Source of the DNA: Candidatus Rikenella faecigallinarum
GTDB lineage: Bacteria > Bacteroidota > Bacteroidia > Bacteroidales > Rikenellaceae
NCBI GenBank assembly: GCA_019113395.1
Contig: DXHL01000020.1
Span: forward strand, 1-38,123
DNA: 38,123 nucleotides
Direction of reading: 5' to 3'
Shown: in pieces, positions 31,066 to 38,123 of the stretch
How positions within the stretch are numbered: position 1 is the first letter of the stretch
Layout: each line of letters opens with the position of its first letter
Made by a program: the position numbers and the translations under genes
Notes under the pieces: model-generated
Told to the model about the DNA's origin: nothing
What the model saw: only the letters and a program-made list of their open reading frames with translations
The model's database searches: none

Positions 31066-31938
31066 TTACAAATTAGCCGACAGTGAAAGCGCGCCGCAGA
31101 CCTCCGTCGAGGTCTCTCCCACGCCGCCGCCAACCACCTGATTCATGGCGGTGTATACTTTGATTTGCCGGATGGTGGTTAAGTGTACCGGATTTCCGTC
31201 CTTATCCACGGCGTTGTCCAAATCGAACTTGTTGCTGTTTTTCGTATCCGGGTCATCGCCGACCGTCTCGCCGTAATCGGCCGACCAGTTGTCGGCATAT
31301 CCCCATGCAAAGGCTGCCTGCACGTATTTAACCCCGTTCCAGGAGGAGTTGTCGGGCAGTTTGACCCCTGTGAAATTCAAGGTTTGCGGGTCGTCGGAGA
31401 GAAAGAGCGGCCAGTAGCTTTGCGAGTGAAAGGATACGGCGCTCACCTCTCCAGTTTCTCCATGATTGTCAGTCCAAACCACCGATTCCGCCTGCGTGAT
31501 TTGTGAGGGACGCGTATAGGTAATCGCATAGTCCAGCAGGGTGCCTTCGGTGTGCTCTTCCGACCCTTTCAACCGGTACCACCTCTCACCATCGGGGCTG
31601 ACTTCCACAATGCCCGGTTCCGAGTTGCCGTCAAACGCATTGCCGAAAATCACAAAATCACTCCCGGCGATGTTCTGCACTTCGTGGTCGAATTCGAAAA
31701 TGATATAACCGCCGTAACCCCCTAACGAGACACAGCCGTTTTTCCCGCCAACGATTCCTTCGGCAGCCTCCATGTCACCCAGTGCGGTGTTGATAAACTG
31801 TCCCGGTGCCGGGTGGTATTCCGTGATGCGGGATATCCATTTCGAGTGTGGCGGAGTGGTTTTTCCTCCTTCGGTGTTGCAGGCCGAAATCGTTATCAGA
31901 CAGAACAAGGAAGTCAGCAAGGGATGTCTCATACGCAT
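31066..31938 (-). CDS. Bacteroidetes cell-surface lipoprotein of unknown function
   Basis: Started at MRMRHPLLTSL (290 aa), which gives a signal peptide ending in the lipobox TISAC. The earlier ATG at 31968 lies inside the promoter. Visible stretches are VSLGGYGGYIIFEFDHEVQN, GSDFVIFGNAFDGNSEPGIVEVSPDGERWY and a near-C-terminal segment with GDPDTKNSNKFDLDNAVDKDGNPV, suggesting a beta-sandwich with Asp-rich, Ca-binding-like turns. I recall the SLGGxGGYIxFxFDH motif from conserved Bacteroidetes secreted proteins, some near TonB-dependent uptake genes, but no such genes are adjacent here. Function not assigned. Confidence 0.7.
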   Translation of the reverse strand: MRMRHPLLTSLFCLITISACNTEGGKTTPPHSKWISRITEYHPAPGQFINTALGDMEAAEGIVGGKNGCVSLGGYGGYIIFEFDHEVQNIAGSDFVIFGNAFDGNSEPGIVEVSPDGERWYRLKGSEEHTEGTLLDYAITYTRPSQITQAESVVWTDNHGETGEVSAVSFHSQSYWPLFLSDDPQTLNFTGVKLPDNSSWNGVKYVQAAFAWGYADNWSADYGETVGDDPDTKNSNKFDLDNAVDKDGNPVHLTTIRQIKVYTAMNQVVGGGVGETSTEVCGALSLSANL

Positions 31939-31965
31939 GGGGCTCGTTGTGGGTAGGTAATGGAG

Positions 31966-31973
31966 CAAAGATA
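31966..31973 (-). promoter_or_regulatory. -7 box of the surface lipoprotein gene
   Basis: Minus-strand TATCTTTG, 27 bases before the chosen ATG at 31938; it rules out the ATG at 31968. Confidence 0.5.
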
Positions 31974-32158
31974 CGTTTTTTCTCTTGTCTTCCGATGAGG
32001 TATCTCGTGGTATGGCAAAATAGATTCTGTCATTTATCTGCGAAAAGTCGATTCGAAGTCAGAGTCGGGCAATTGCTTGTAAAATAGAGGGTTGTGTTAT
32101 TGCTGGCAGATTTTTTCCTCTCTCCTTGAAAGCGGGTGTGTTTTTATGTGTGAAAAAA

Positions 32159-32189
32159 TTTGCATTTGGAATTTCTTTCAGTATTTTTG
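32159..32189 (+). promoter_or_regulatory. Consensus promoter of the fimbrial cluster
   Basis: TTTG (32159-32162), exactly 19 bases, then TATTTTTG (32182-32189): the best match to the Bacteroidetes -33/-7 consensus in the window. The implied start is near 32196, about 350 bases before the first fimbrial gene. Confidence 0.75.
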
Positions 32190-32195
32190 CTGTCA

Positions 32196-32549
32196 GATAT
32201 GGAAGATGTGAAAGGTTTTGGGACGCCCCCTGATTCCTGCCGAAAGTCTTTGGTGATAGCATGGGCTGGATGTCAGGTGTCCTCAAATTGTTGTGAGGAG
32301 GATAAAGGGCCGGCTCCCTGTGCCTGTAGCGGATTGCCATGTCTGAGGCGTGATTGCAATGTGTTGCCCCGAAAAGTCAGGTGCGAATTCTGCTATCGGG
32401 TCCTTCGATGAAACGAATGCGGGATGTGTCGCTACCCGAAACAGAGAGTAGGCGCCGAAATGCGATAGACTCCGGTGTCAACCTCTTACAAATGATGATG
32501 TAAAACATACGGAGGCTGATGTATTGTGCCGCTCCGGAAAATTGATTGT
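32196..32549 (+). other. Long leader of the fimbrial cluster with a possible Cys-rich small frame
   Basis: About 350 bases between the predicted start and the OmpA-like gene. An open frame of 70 codons (32199-32411, MEDVKGFGTPPDSC...) begins a few bases after the predicted start and has ten cysteines, including NCC and PCAC. It has no family I know and may be chance. No terminator is seen, so the leader probably continues into the fimbrial genes. Confidence 0.4.
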
Positions 32550-33833
32550 ATGCAGCGATTAATGATACGCTACTGGAAACGTCTGCTGACTTGCGCCATG
32601 CTGGGTGTGGCCGCTGTGCTGACCCTCCCTGTCGCGCTTGCCCAAAACAGCGCTTTTGAATACCCGGAACAAGTTGCCGTCAACTTGAACCAACCCCAAA
32701 AACTCAAATTCTACTTCGTCATGGGAAGTAGCGATTTGGTCTTCCAGTACGGTCCGAACCTCATGCAACGCCAACAGTTCGACTCGCTGGCTAAACGAGT
32801 GGCTCTCATGCAGGGCGCTGCCATTGACTCGGTGGTGATGACGGCTTATACGTCGCCTAACGACAGCCAAATCGGAAGCATCGAACTGGCTGAAGCGCGA
32901 CTGGTAGCCGTGAAAGATTATGTTATCCGTACCCTCGAACATAACGAACTCGGTGGCGTAGCCGTTCTTTCGCATATCCGGCCGGCATCCGTCGAAGACG
33001 ACGAACAACAAATTGTCGGCCCCACGGATGACCCCTGGCTGGCGGGTGACGATGTATATAACAAAGTGCGGCGCGTGGATTTTGTGGCATACCTGAATGC
33101 TGCAAACAGTTATGACCCCGCTACCCAAATGCAGGCACAATTCAATGTGACCTCGGAATTGACGCAGCTGCTCTCTGATACCCTGACCGAAGCACAACGC
33201 TATCGCCAGGAACAGGCCTATGTGACAAACCCCTATCCGGTATGGCAACCTCGAACGGTGGCCAAACGGAATAATGACCGTATGCGGAGCCTGGTCGAAC
33301 GTGAAAAATACACCGGGCCAATTAACCAAATCATGTCGTTGCGCACCAATGCCCTCTATTGGTTGATGTTGGCTCCCAATGGCGGAGTCGAGTTCCATAT
33401 CGGCAGCCACTTCTCCATTTTGGTTGAAGGTGCCATTACCTATTGGAATAAAAAGACGGATAATGGTGACAAAGGGATATACGTGGCCGGCGGTGGTCCT
33501 GAATTCCGATACTGGTTCAATGATGACCGCTCTAAGCCGGGACACGTGATAGGGCTCTACGGACAGTATGCCGATTTCGATATTAAACTCAGCGACAAAG
33601 GACGCCAGGGTACGTCGATTGGTGGGGGGATTAGTTACGGGTATTACCTCCCGGTAGGACGGCGCTGGGCATTTGAGTTCGGTATAGGGCTGGGCTACCT
33701 GAGCAATAAAACGGATGTCTACAAATGGAATCCGATTGTGAAGAAGAACCTGTGGATGGAATACAACACCAAACCGTGGATTGGGCCTACCAAAGCGCGT
33801 GTGACTGCGATTTTCCGTATCGGGCATAAGTAG
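32550..33833 (+). CDS. OmpA-like / DUF3575 outer-membrane protein of a fimbrial locus
   Basis: Started at the ATG at 32550 (a GTG at 32526 is also in frame); 427 aa. A signal peptide (LLTCAMLGVAAVLTLPVALAQ) is followed by an OmpA-like segment (FYFVMGSSDLVFQ..., IDSVVMTAYTSPNDS..., LAEARLVAVKDYVI), then a helical linker. A DUF3575 beta-barrel occupies residues about 265-427 (MSLRTNALYWLMLAPNGGVEFHIG, GGGPEFRYWF, GGGISYGYYLPVGRRWAFEFGIGLGY in parts). DUF3575 proteins typically open type V fimbrial loci in Bacteroidales. It is probably an outer-membrane component for fimbrial export or anchoring; exact role unknown. Confidence 0.82.
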   Translation: MQRLMIRYWKRLLTCAMLGVAAVLTLPVALAQNSAFEYPEQVAVNLNQPQKLKFYFVMGSSDLVFQYGPNLMQRQQFDSLAKRVALMQGAAIDSVVMTAYTSPNDSQIGSIELAEARLVAVKDYVIRTLEHNELGGVAVLSHIRPASVEDDEQQIVGPTDDPWLAGDDVYNKVRRVDFVAYLNAANSYDPATQMQAQFNVTSELTQLLSDTLTEAQRYRQEQAYVTNPYPVWQPRTVAKRNNDRMRSLVEREKYTGPINQIMSLRTNALYWLMLAPNGGVEFHIGSHFSILVEGAITYWNKKTDNGDKGIYVAGGGPEFRYWFNDDRSKPGHVIGLYGQYADFDIKLSDKGRQGTSIGGGISYGYYLPVGRRWAFEFGIGLGYLSNKTDVYKWNPIVKKNLWMEYNTKPWIGPTKARVTAIFRIGHK

Positions 33834-33913
33834 GCATCTGTTCCGTTAGGAGGGCTTGTTGTGTGATGGATAGGAAGACCGATGAAGGTTTTCCAAGTGT
33901 TTGGTGTACAGTG

Positions 33914-33941
33914 TTTTGTGACAAAAATTAATTGTGACAAA
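33914..33941 (+). promoter_or_regulatory. Twin TTGTGACAAA motifs, putative operator
   Basis: TTGTGACAAA occurs at 33916-33925 and again at 33932-33941, 16 bases apart. The first copy is the centre of the odd palindrome TTTTGTGACAAAA. Spacing and symmetry suit a Crp/Fnr-type or other dimeric regulator. They lie about 93-118 bases before the DUF5119 gene, in the 200-base gap that splits the fimbrial cluster. Confidence 0.4.
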
Positions 33942-34033
33942 TGCAAATCTCGTGTTGGGATGTGCTTCGCTCAAGAAAGAGACTCGTGGGTGATACCTGT
34001 TCCCGACTCGAACTGTAACGAGGATAAATAAGG

Positions 34034-35005
34034 ATGAAAAACCAATCTAAATATGGTTGTGCTTCAGCATGGTGGCGAATGATGCTGGTGCTTGCCCTCG
34101 TGCTGACGCTCGGTGGATGTAAAAAACGTCCCTATACCCGCATTGCCCAAATCCCGCTTCAGGTGAAACTCGACTGGTCGGCTCTCAGTGAGGCGGATGT
34201 CATTCCTGAGACCCTCAAACTCCTCCTCTTCCGAGAGGATGGTACCCTGCAGGCACAATATGAAATATCCAAGGACGGACAAATGCTCGGTCTTCTGGAT
34301 GTGGGAACATACAAAGCTATATGCGTTAATCTGACTGACCGTGTCCAGTTGCTCAATGCCAATACATATGAATCGACGCAAATTGTGGCTAAAGAACTTT
34401 CTCTTTCCACAGGAACACTCTCAACCTCAATTGATGATATCACCTCTTCCCTGATTTATCAGCCCGGCTGGATTTATTCGAGTAGCATGCCCGAAATCAA
34501 AGTGGGTGACCCGGCTATTACCGATGACAAAAATACCCTCTCTACGATTGTCATGCCCATGCATCGTACCGTTAAAGTGGTAAACTTCAATTTTACGGTG
34601 ACTGGCCTAACCAATGAGATTCAATCGGTATGGGGTGCACTTGATAATGTGGCAGCAGCGGTCAATTTACCCGAAAGCAAAATTCTTGGAGAATATCAGG
34701 CTGCATCGCCCTTCCGTCTTACGCCTCAGGAGGATGGAACGCTTGCCGGAACCATGCTCATCTTCGGTAATGCTGCCGAAACCAATGAACAACTGCGTAA
34801 TAACCTGCTTTTGCAATTTGAAACCTCTTCCGGGCGTACCATCACGCAAGAGGAAGATATAACTGACCTGATGCAGGAAGCGGAAGGAGATGACGTAGTT
34901 GACATTTATGTGGAAGCAAATCTTGAGGTCCAACTCAATGCCGGTTTGATAACCATTATTATCGATTGGAAACCCGGCTCGGGTGAAGATGTGGACGGGC
35001 ACTAA
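34034..35005 (+). CDS. FimB/Mfa2-like fimbrial anchor lipoprotein (DUF5119 type)
   Basis: A 323 aa protein with a lipobox LTLGGC (Cys29). The N-terminal part (LQVKLDWSALSEADVIPETLKLLLFREDG, then LLDVGTYKAICVNL) is the immunoglobulin-like start typical of DUF5119 and Mfa2/FimB proteins, which anchor or cap type V fimbriae on the outer membrane. The second domain ends in EVQLNAGLITIIIDWKPGSG. It precedes the first fimbrillin by 15 bases. Assignment to the anchor role is by family resemblance and gene order. Confidence 0.75.
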   Translation: MKNQSKYGCASAWWRMMLVLALVLTLGGCKKRPYTRIAQIPLQVKLDWSALSEADVIPETLKLLLFREDGTLQAQYEISKDGQMLGLLDVGTYKAICVNLTDRVQLLNANTYESTQIVAKELSLSTGTLSTSIDDITSSLIYQPGWIYSSSMPEIKVGDPAITDDKNTLSTIVMPMHRTVKVVNFNFTVTGLTNEIQSVWGALDNVAAAVNLPESKILGEYQAASPFRLTPQEDGTLAGTMLIFGNAAETNEQLRNNLLLQFETSSGRTITQEEDITDLMQEAEGDDVVDIYVEANLEVQLNAGLITIIIDWKPGSGEDVDGH

Positions 35006-35020
35006 TAAGGGATTCTGACT

Positions 35021-35974
35021 ATGAAACGTTTTCAAATATTCGTATTGCTCCTGAGTGCTGCGGCAACGGTTATGACGGGATGTGACAAACGCTCCGTCGA
35101 GCAAGGAGGTGAGGGCGGAATGAAATATCAGGTCCATTTTGCCTGTCAGGCCCTGGTGAAAAATCCGGAAGCTGACTCGAAAGTGACAGGTGAAAATTTT
35201 GACGAAGGCGATGTGGTTGGGATATATTCCTATCCTTCGGATGAGGCGATGTTTGGAACGGGTGAATTTACCCATGGCAATGTGCCTTATGTATACCAGG
35301 CCGAAGGTGAATTGTTGGCTCAGGATGGTTGGACGCCCATCTATTTCCCGCTGGATGAGAGTCTGCCTCTGACCTTTATCAGTTACTATCCCTATACGGA
35401 TGCTTTGTCGGCCGACGGCGTGCTCCAAGTGGACCTGGCAGACCAAACCAAAGGACCGGCTCAAGCAATTCTCTATTCGAATAATGCACAGCGAATTACT
35501 CGAACAGCTGAGTATGTGAAACTTGAGTATCGCTATTTGATGGCTCAGGTGATTGTCAATATTACGTTCGATGATGCAGATATTCCGAATGCCAATATGA
35601 AAGATATTACGTCGGTGGTGTTCAACGGAACGGGAATGCAGAACGTTGCTGATTTTCACGTGGAAGATGGGAGTTTAGTGACGACCTCAGGCGTAGAATC
35701 GCTCCAGGGATATCAAATGGCACCGGGGCTGGAACGAACCGTAGCCACGGTTTTGCCTCAAAGTGTGGCGGACCCGACCATTACGGTAGTGACGCCTTAC
35801 CACACCTTTGTGGCTCAACCCAAGGCAATTACATATGAAGCGGGATTGCAGTATACCTATAACCTGACATTACGAAGCGGTGGGGAGGTTGTGATTGGGA
35901 ATACCACAATAGAAGAGTGGGTGCCGGGAAATAGCGGGATGCCGCCGATTATCGGTGAACCTGAAATTGAATAA
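35021..35974 (+). CDS. Fimbrillin-family lipoprotein (first copy)
   Basis: A 317 aa protein with lipobox VMTGC (Cys21). The N-terminal fimbrillin-type domain shows the usual order: a K-V-T-G-x-N-F segment (SKVTGENFDEGDVVGIYSYP), PYVYQAEGELLAQDGWTPIYFPLDES and FISYYPYTD. The C-terminal domain ends with GLQYTYNLTLRSGGEVVIGNTTIEEWVPG, a version of the fimbrillin ending (given here in parts of the motif GxxYTYxLxL and IEEWV). Such proteins polymerise as stalk or tip subunits of type V pili after lipidation and proteolysis. The next fimbrillin follows after 2 bases. Confidence 0.8.
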   Translation: MKRFQIFVLLLSAAATVMTGCDKRSVEQGGEGGMKYQVHFACQALVKNPEADSKVTGENFDEGDVVGIYSYPSDEAMFGTGEFTHGNVPYVYQAEGELLAQDGWTPIYFPLDESLPLTFISYYPYTDALSADGVLQVDLADQTKGPAQAILYSNNAQRITRTAEYVKLEYRYLMAQVIVNITFDDADIPNANMKDITSVVFNGTGMQNVADFHVEDGSLVTTSGVESLQGYQMAPGLERTVATVLPQSVADPTITVVTPYHTFVAQPKAITYEAGLQYTYNLTLRSGGEVVIGNTTIEEWVPGNSGMPPIIGEPEIE

Positions 35975-35976
35975 CG

Positions 35977-36951
35977 ATGAAAAAGAGGATTTTCATAGGA
36001 TTTCTATCTGCGTTGGCCCTCTCTGCTTGCCAGAAAAACGCATGGGAGATGGGGGACAATACGGTTCGTTTTGCCGCCTATCAGGACGGTATGACCAAGG
36101 TGACCGGTACGAACTTCGACGCAGGAGACGAAATTGCCGTTTTTGCACCATTGGCCGGAGAAACTATAGACGGGCAATACGATACTTTGGTGGCCGGCAA
36201 GGCGGTAGATTGTCGGTATGTGGCCGACAATTTCAACAATTTCACCGCCAAGACGGATGGTGACAAAATACGTTATTCGACCGCATCTACACTTCTGGAT
36301 TTTTATGCGGTTTATCCTGCTCAGGGACCTGCTCCCAAGTATGCCGTGACTGACAGAAATACATTCAAGATTGATTTGGGTGATATTTCGGACCAGCGTG
36401 TAAAGGGGGCGGTTATTCCCTATATCTATTCGAATAATGCGACATCAAGGAAGGCCAGTGACGGGGTGGTGATGTTGCGTTTTAAGAACATCTTCTCGAA
36501 GATAGCGGTCGATGTGGCCTATGACCCTGTGATGATGGGAGATACGTTGAGCAAGGTTGAGTTTTACGCGGATGGAGGGTTGTTTCGTGAGTGTGTGATT
36601 GACCTGAAAAATGTGGATTACGCTTCGTTGGCAACCAATGGGGGCAGAAACACGTTGGCCACGCTGCAGTCTCCGTATCGTTTTGCTTCGCCGCTGAAGG
36701 AGAATACGTATACGGAAGGCTATATTATTCCCGGTACGGCGATTAATCCGGTGATACGGTTGACTTTTGGCGGAACGGTGCCGAAGGTGTATACGTGTCG
36801 CATTCCGACGACGGATTCGAAGGTGGTGTATCAGGCCGGGATGGCATATACGTATCAGGTGTCGATAGAGGATGCTGTGGAGGTAGGTATTGGCGGTACG
36901 ATAGAGGAGTGGGTAGCTGCGGGTGATGTTCCGACGATTGAGGCACATTAG
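35977..36951 (+). CDS. Fimbrillin-family lipoprotein (second copy)
   Basis: A 324 aa protein with lipobox ALSAC (Cys18). It shares the K-V-T-G-T-N-F-D-A-G-D-E-I-A-V-F block and DFYAVYPAQGP with its neighbour, and ends AGMAYTYQVSIEDAVEVGIGGTIEEWVAAGD, where GGTIEEWV matches NTTIEEWV of the first copy (motifs cited in part). The two are clearly paralogues. A TGY/GYIIPGTAINP stretch is the conserved second-domain turn also seen in the third copy (GYLIPATGI). Probably a minor or tip subunit given its position before the third, differently regulated copy. Confidence 0.8.
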   Translation: MKKRIFIGFLSALALSACQKNAWEMGDNTVRFAAYQDGMTKVTGTNFDAGDEIAVFAPLAGETIDGQYDTLVAGKAVDCRYVADNFNNFTAKTDGDKIRYSTASTLLDFYAVYPAQGPAPKYAVTDRNTFKIDLGDISDQRVKGAVIPYIYSNNATSRKASDGVVMLRFKNIFSKIAVDVAYDPVMMGDTLSKVEFYADGGLFRECVIDLKNVDYASLATNGGRNTLATLQSPYRFASPLKENTYTEGYIIPGTAINPVIRLTFGGTVPKVYTCRIPTTDSKVVYQAGMAYTYQVSIEDAVEVGIGGTIEEWVAAGDVPTIEAH

Positions 36952-37041
36952 AGGTTTTTGATTGTTATCTGTTCGGTAAGTCGAGCAGGAGTGACATAAA
37001 TAAGCAACACAAGAAACACAAACAAACAAATCCAAATGATT

Positions 37042-38123
37042 ATGAAAAAGTCTTTTCTCTTGGCAGCTGCGGCTTTGGTAGCTTTCAGTTGCTCGAAGCG
37101 TGAGATGGGTTACGACCCGTACGAAGCTGACCCGAACGAAGTGAAATTTTCGAGTGGTTCGGTAGGTGTTACGCCCGACTCGAAGGTAACGACTGACCCG
37201 GTGAAGGGGAGTATTTTTGAGGTCAACGATGAAGTGGCCATTTATGCAGTGATGGATGGCAAAAAAATCGATGAAGATGAAGCTTTCCCGACCAACACCA
37301 GCGTACAGTATAAAAACAAACTGTTTAAGGTTACGTCGGTAGCAGAAGCTGACCCTTACAAAGCCACTTTCGAAGCTACGGACGAAGATAACAAGATTTA
37401 TTATCTCCCGGGGGGGCAGGCTTACAACTACTACGCTTATTTCCCGACTTCGACCATCAGTGGCAAACTGATGAATACTTCGTCGTTTACGTTCGAAGAA
37501 ACGGGTAACAATTTTGCCAAACAAACGGGGCTCTTTTCGCAGGATAACAGCTCGTTGGCTGTAACCAAGGCTACGGATTATCCTGGTCCGATGATGTATG
37601 CTTACTATGACACGGCTGACAAGGCTCCGGCCAGTGGTTCGCTGGGTACTCCGGTTGACCTGTCGTTCAAGTATGCCAATGCCAAGTTGAGCCTTACGAT
37701 TAAGATGGACAAAAACGCTGGTATCGTTGATGATATTACTGCCATTGAACTTTTTGCCAGTGAAGGGCTGTATCAGGGGTATACCTTTGATTTGACTCAG
37801 GCTGACGAAGCAATGCCGGCAGTAGTTAAACAAGGTGCAGCAACGAAGTTGGATGGTACCGGTTCGGGTTCAACGGCCATGTCGTATCAGTTCCAAAATT
37901 TGATTAAAACCAAAGGGGGTGCTGGTGTTCAAACTTCAGAATCGTATGTAACGGGTTATCTGATTCCGGCTACGGGTATTGAAGATGCCAAGATTCGCAT
38001 CACCAAAGGTAGCGGTACGCAGGCTGAAGTCTTCACGGCTCGTTTGGACAAGTCGGCTACGGGTGAAAATGTATTGCCTGATGGTCAGAACTATTTGCCT
38101 TCGATTGAAGCCGGTAAAGAGTA
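37042..38123 (+). CDS. Fimbrillin-family lipoprotein (third copy, cut by window end)
   Basis: At least 360 codons, open to the window end. It starts MKKSFLLAAAALVAFSC, a signal peptide with lipobox AFSC (Cys17); an ATG at 37036 is also in frame. Then come DPNEVKFSSGSVG, VNDEVAIYAVMDG, YNYYAYFPTS, LSFKYANAKLSLTIKMDKNAG and GYLIPATGIEDAKIRIT, and it is cut in the closing GQNY-type motif. It lies 90 bases after the second copy, and its codon use (many GCT, GGT, AAA) looks tuned for high expression. It could be the major fimbrial subunit; this is inference. Confidence 0.8.
   Translation, partial: MKKSFLLAAAALVAFSCSKREMGYDPYEADPNEVKFSSGSVGVTPDSKVTTDPVKGSIFEVNDEVAIYAVMDGKKIDEDEAFPTNTSVQYKNKLFKVTSVAEADPYKATFEATDEDNKIYYLPGGQAYNYYAYFPTSTISGKLMNTSSFTFEETGNNFAKQTGLFSQDNSSLAVTKATDYPGPMMYAYYDTADKAPASGSLGTPVDLSFKYANAKLSLTIKMDKNAGIVDDITAIELFASEGLYQGYTFDLTQADEAMPAVVKQGAATKLDGTGSGSTAMSYQFQNLIKTKGGAGVQTSESYVTGYLIPATGIEDAKIRITKGSGTQAEVFTARLDKSATGENVLPDGQNYLPSIEAGKE

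Noticed and set aside
36445-37833. Minus-strand frame of 462 codons across the second and third fimbrillin genes
   Set aside because: Arg/His/Ile-rich composition typical of an antisense reading; it spans two well-formed lipoprotein genes and the gap between them.

Overview
The window reads as a chromosomal segment of a Bacteroidota bacterium, most likely order Bacteroidales. Upstream regions repeatedly carry the Bacteroidetes -7 box TAnnTTTG (mostly TACCTTTG), Shine-Dalgarno sequences are absent, and several families are typical of the phylum: a 'putative porin', a FISUMP-type fragment, DUF3575, DUF5119, and a run of fimbrillin lipoproteins. Most of the window is GC-rich. The fragment near 26.7-27.3 kb and the fimbrial cluster look more AT-rich. 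Genus cannot be fixed from sequence reading alone. No rRNA, tRNA, CRISPR array, insertion sequence or prophage was seen.

Layout. 0-1.2 kb: rpsP and rimM (+). 1.35-5.7 kb (-): an aromatic amino acid operon in the order pheA, aminotransferase, tyrA, DAHP synthase/chorismate mutase. It is preceded by its own promoter, a short leader peptide with the run FYSPFYYY, and a perfect intrinsic terminator, which together look like a Phe/Tyr attenuator. 5.7-9.3 kb (-): pssA, a putative porin and a lytic transglycosylase. 9.5-10.5 kb (-): a deoxyhypusine-synthase-like protein without the usual catalytic lysine. 10.6-13.3 kb (+): crcB-pta-ackA. 13.4-22.3 kb (-): guaA, rnz, rpsA, pheT, a cysteine-free thioredoxin-fold protein and a SlyD-like isomerase. 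An intrinsic terminator that probably ends the rpsA message sits inside the first codons of rnz. 22.4-26.6 kb (-): gcvP and a 5'-nucleotidase-like protein with a degenerate N-terminal half.

26.6-28.3 kb is an accessory-looking stretch. It holds an orphan C-terminal adhesin fragment, then about 0.95 kb without a gene that contains two diverged tandem copies of a structured element whose hairpin shows compensatory base changes. 28.3-32 kb: an SMP-30-like beta-propeller (-), a CoA-transferase (+) and a surface lipoprotein (-).

32.1-38.1 kb (+) is a type V (FimA/Mfa1-like) fimbrial cluster cut by the window end. It runs from a consensus promoter and a leader of about 350 nt, through an OmpA-like/DUF3575 outer-membrane protein and a DUF5119 FimB/Mfa2-like anchor lipoprotein, to three consecutive fimbrillin-type lipoproteins. 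The metabolic genes fit an anaerobic fermenter that makes acetate via Pta-AckA and moves CoA between acids, but that physiology is inference.
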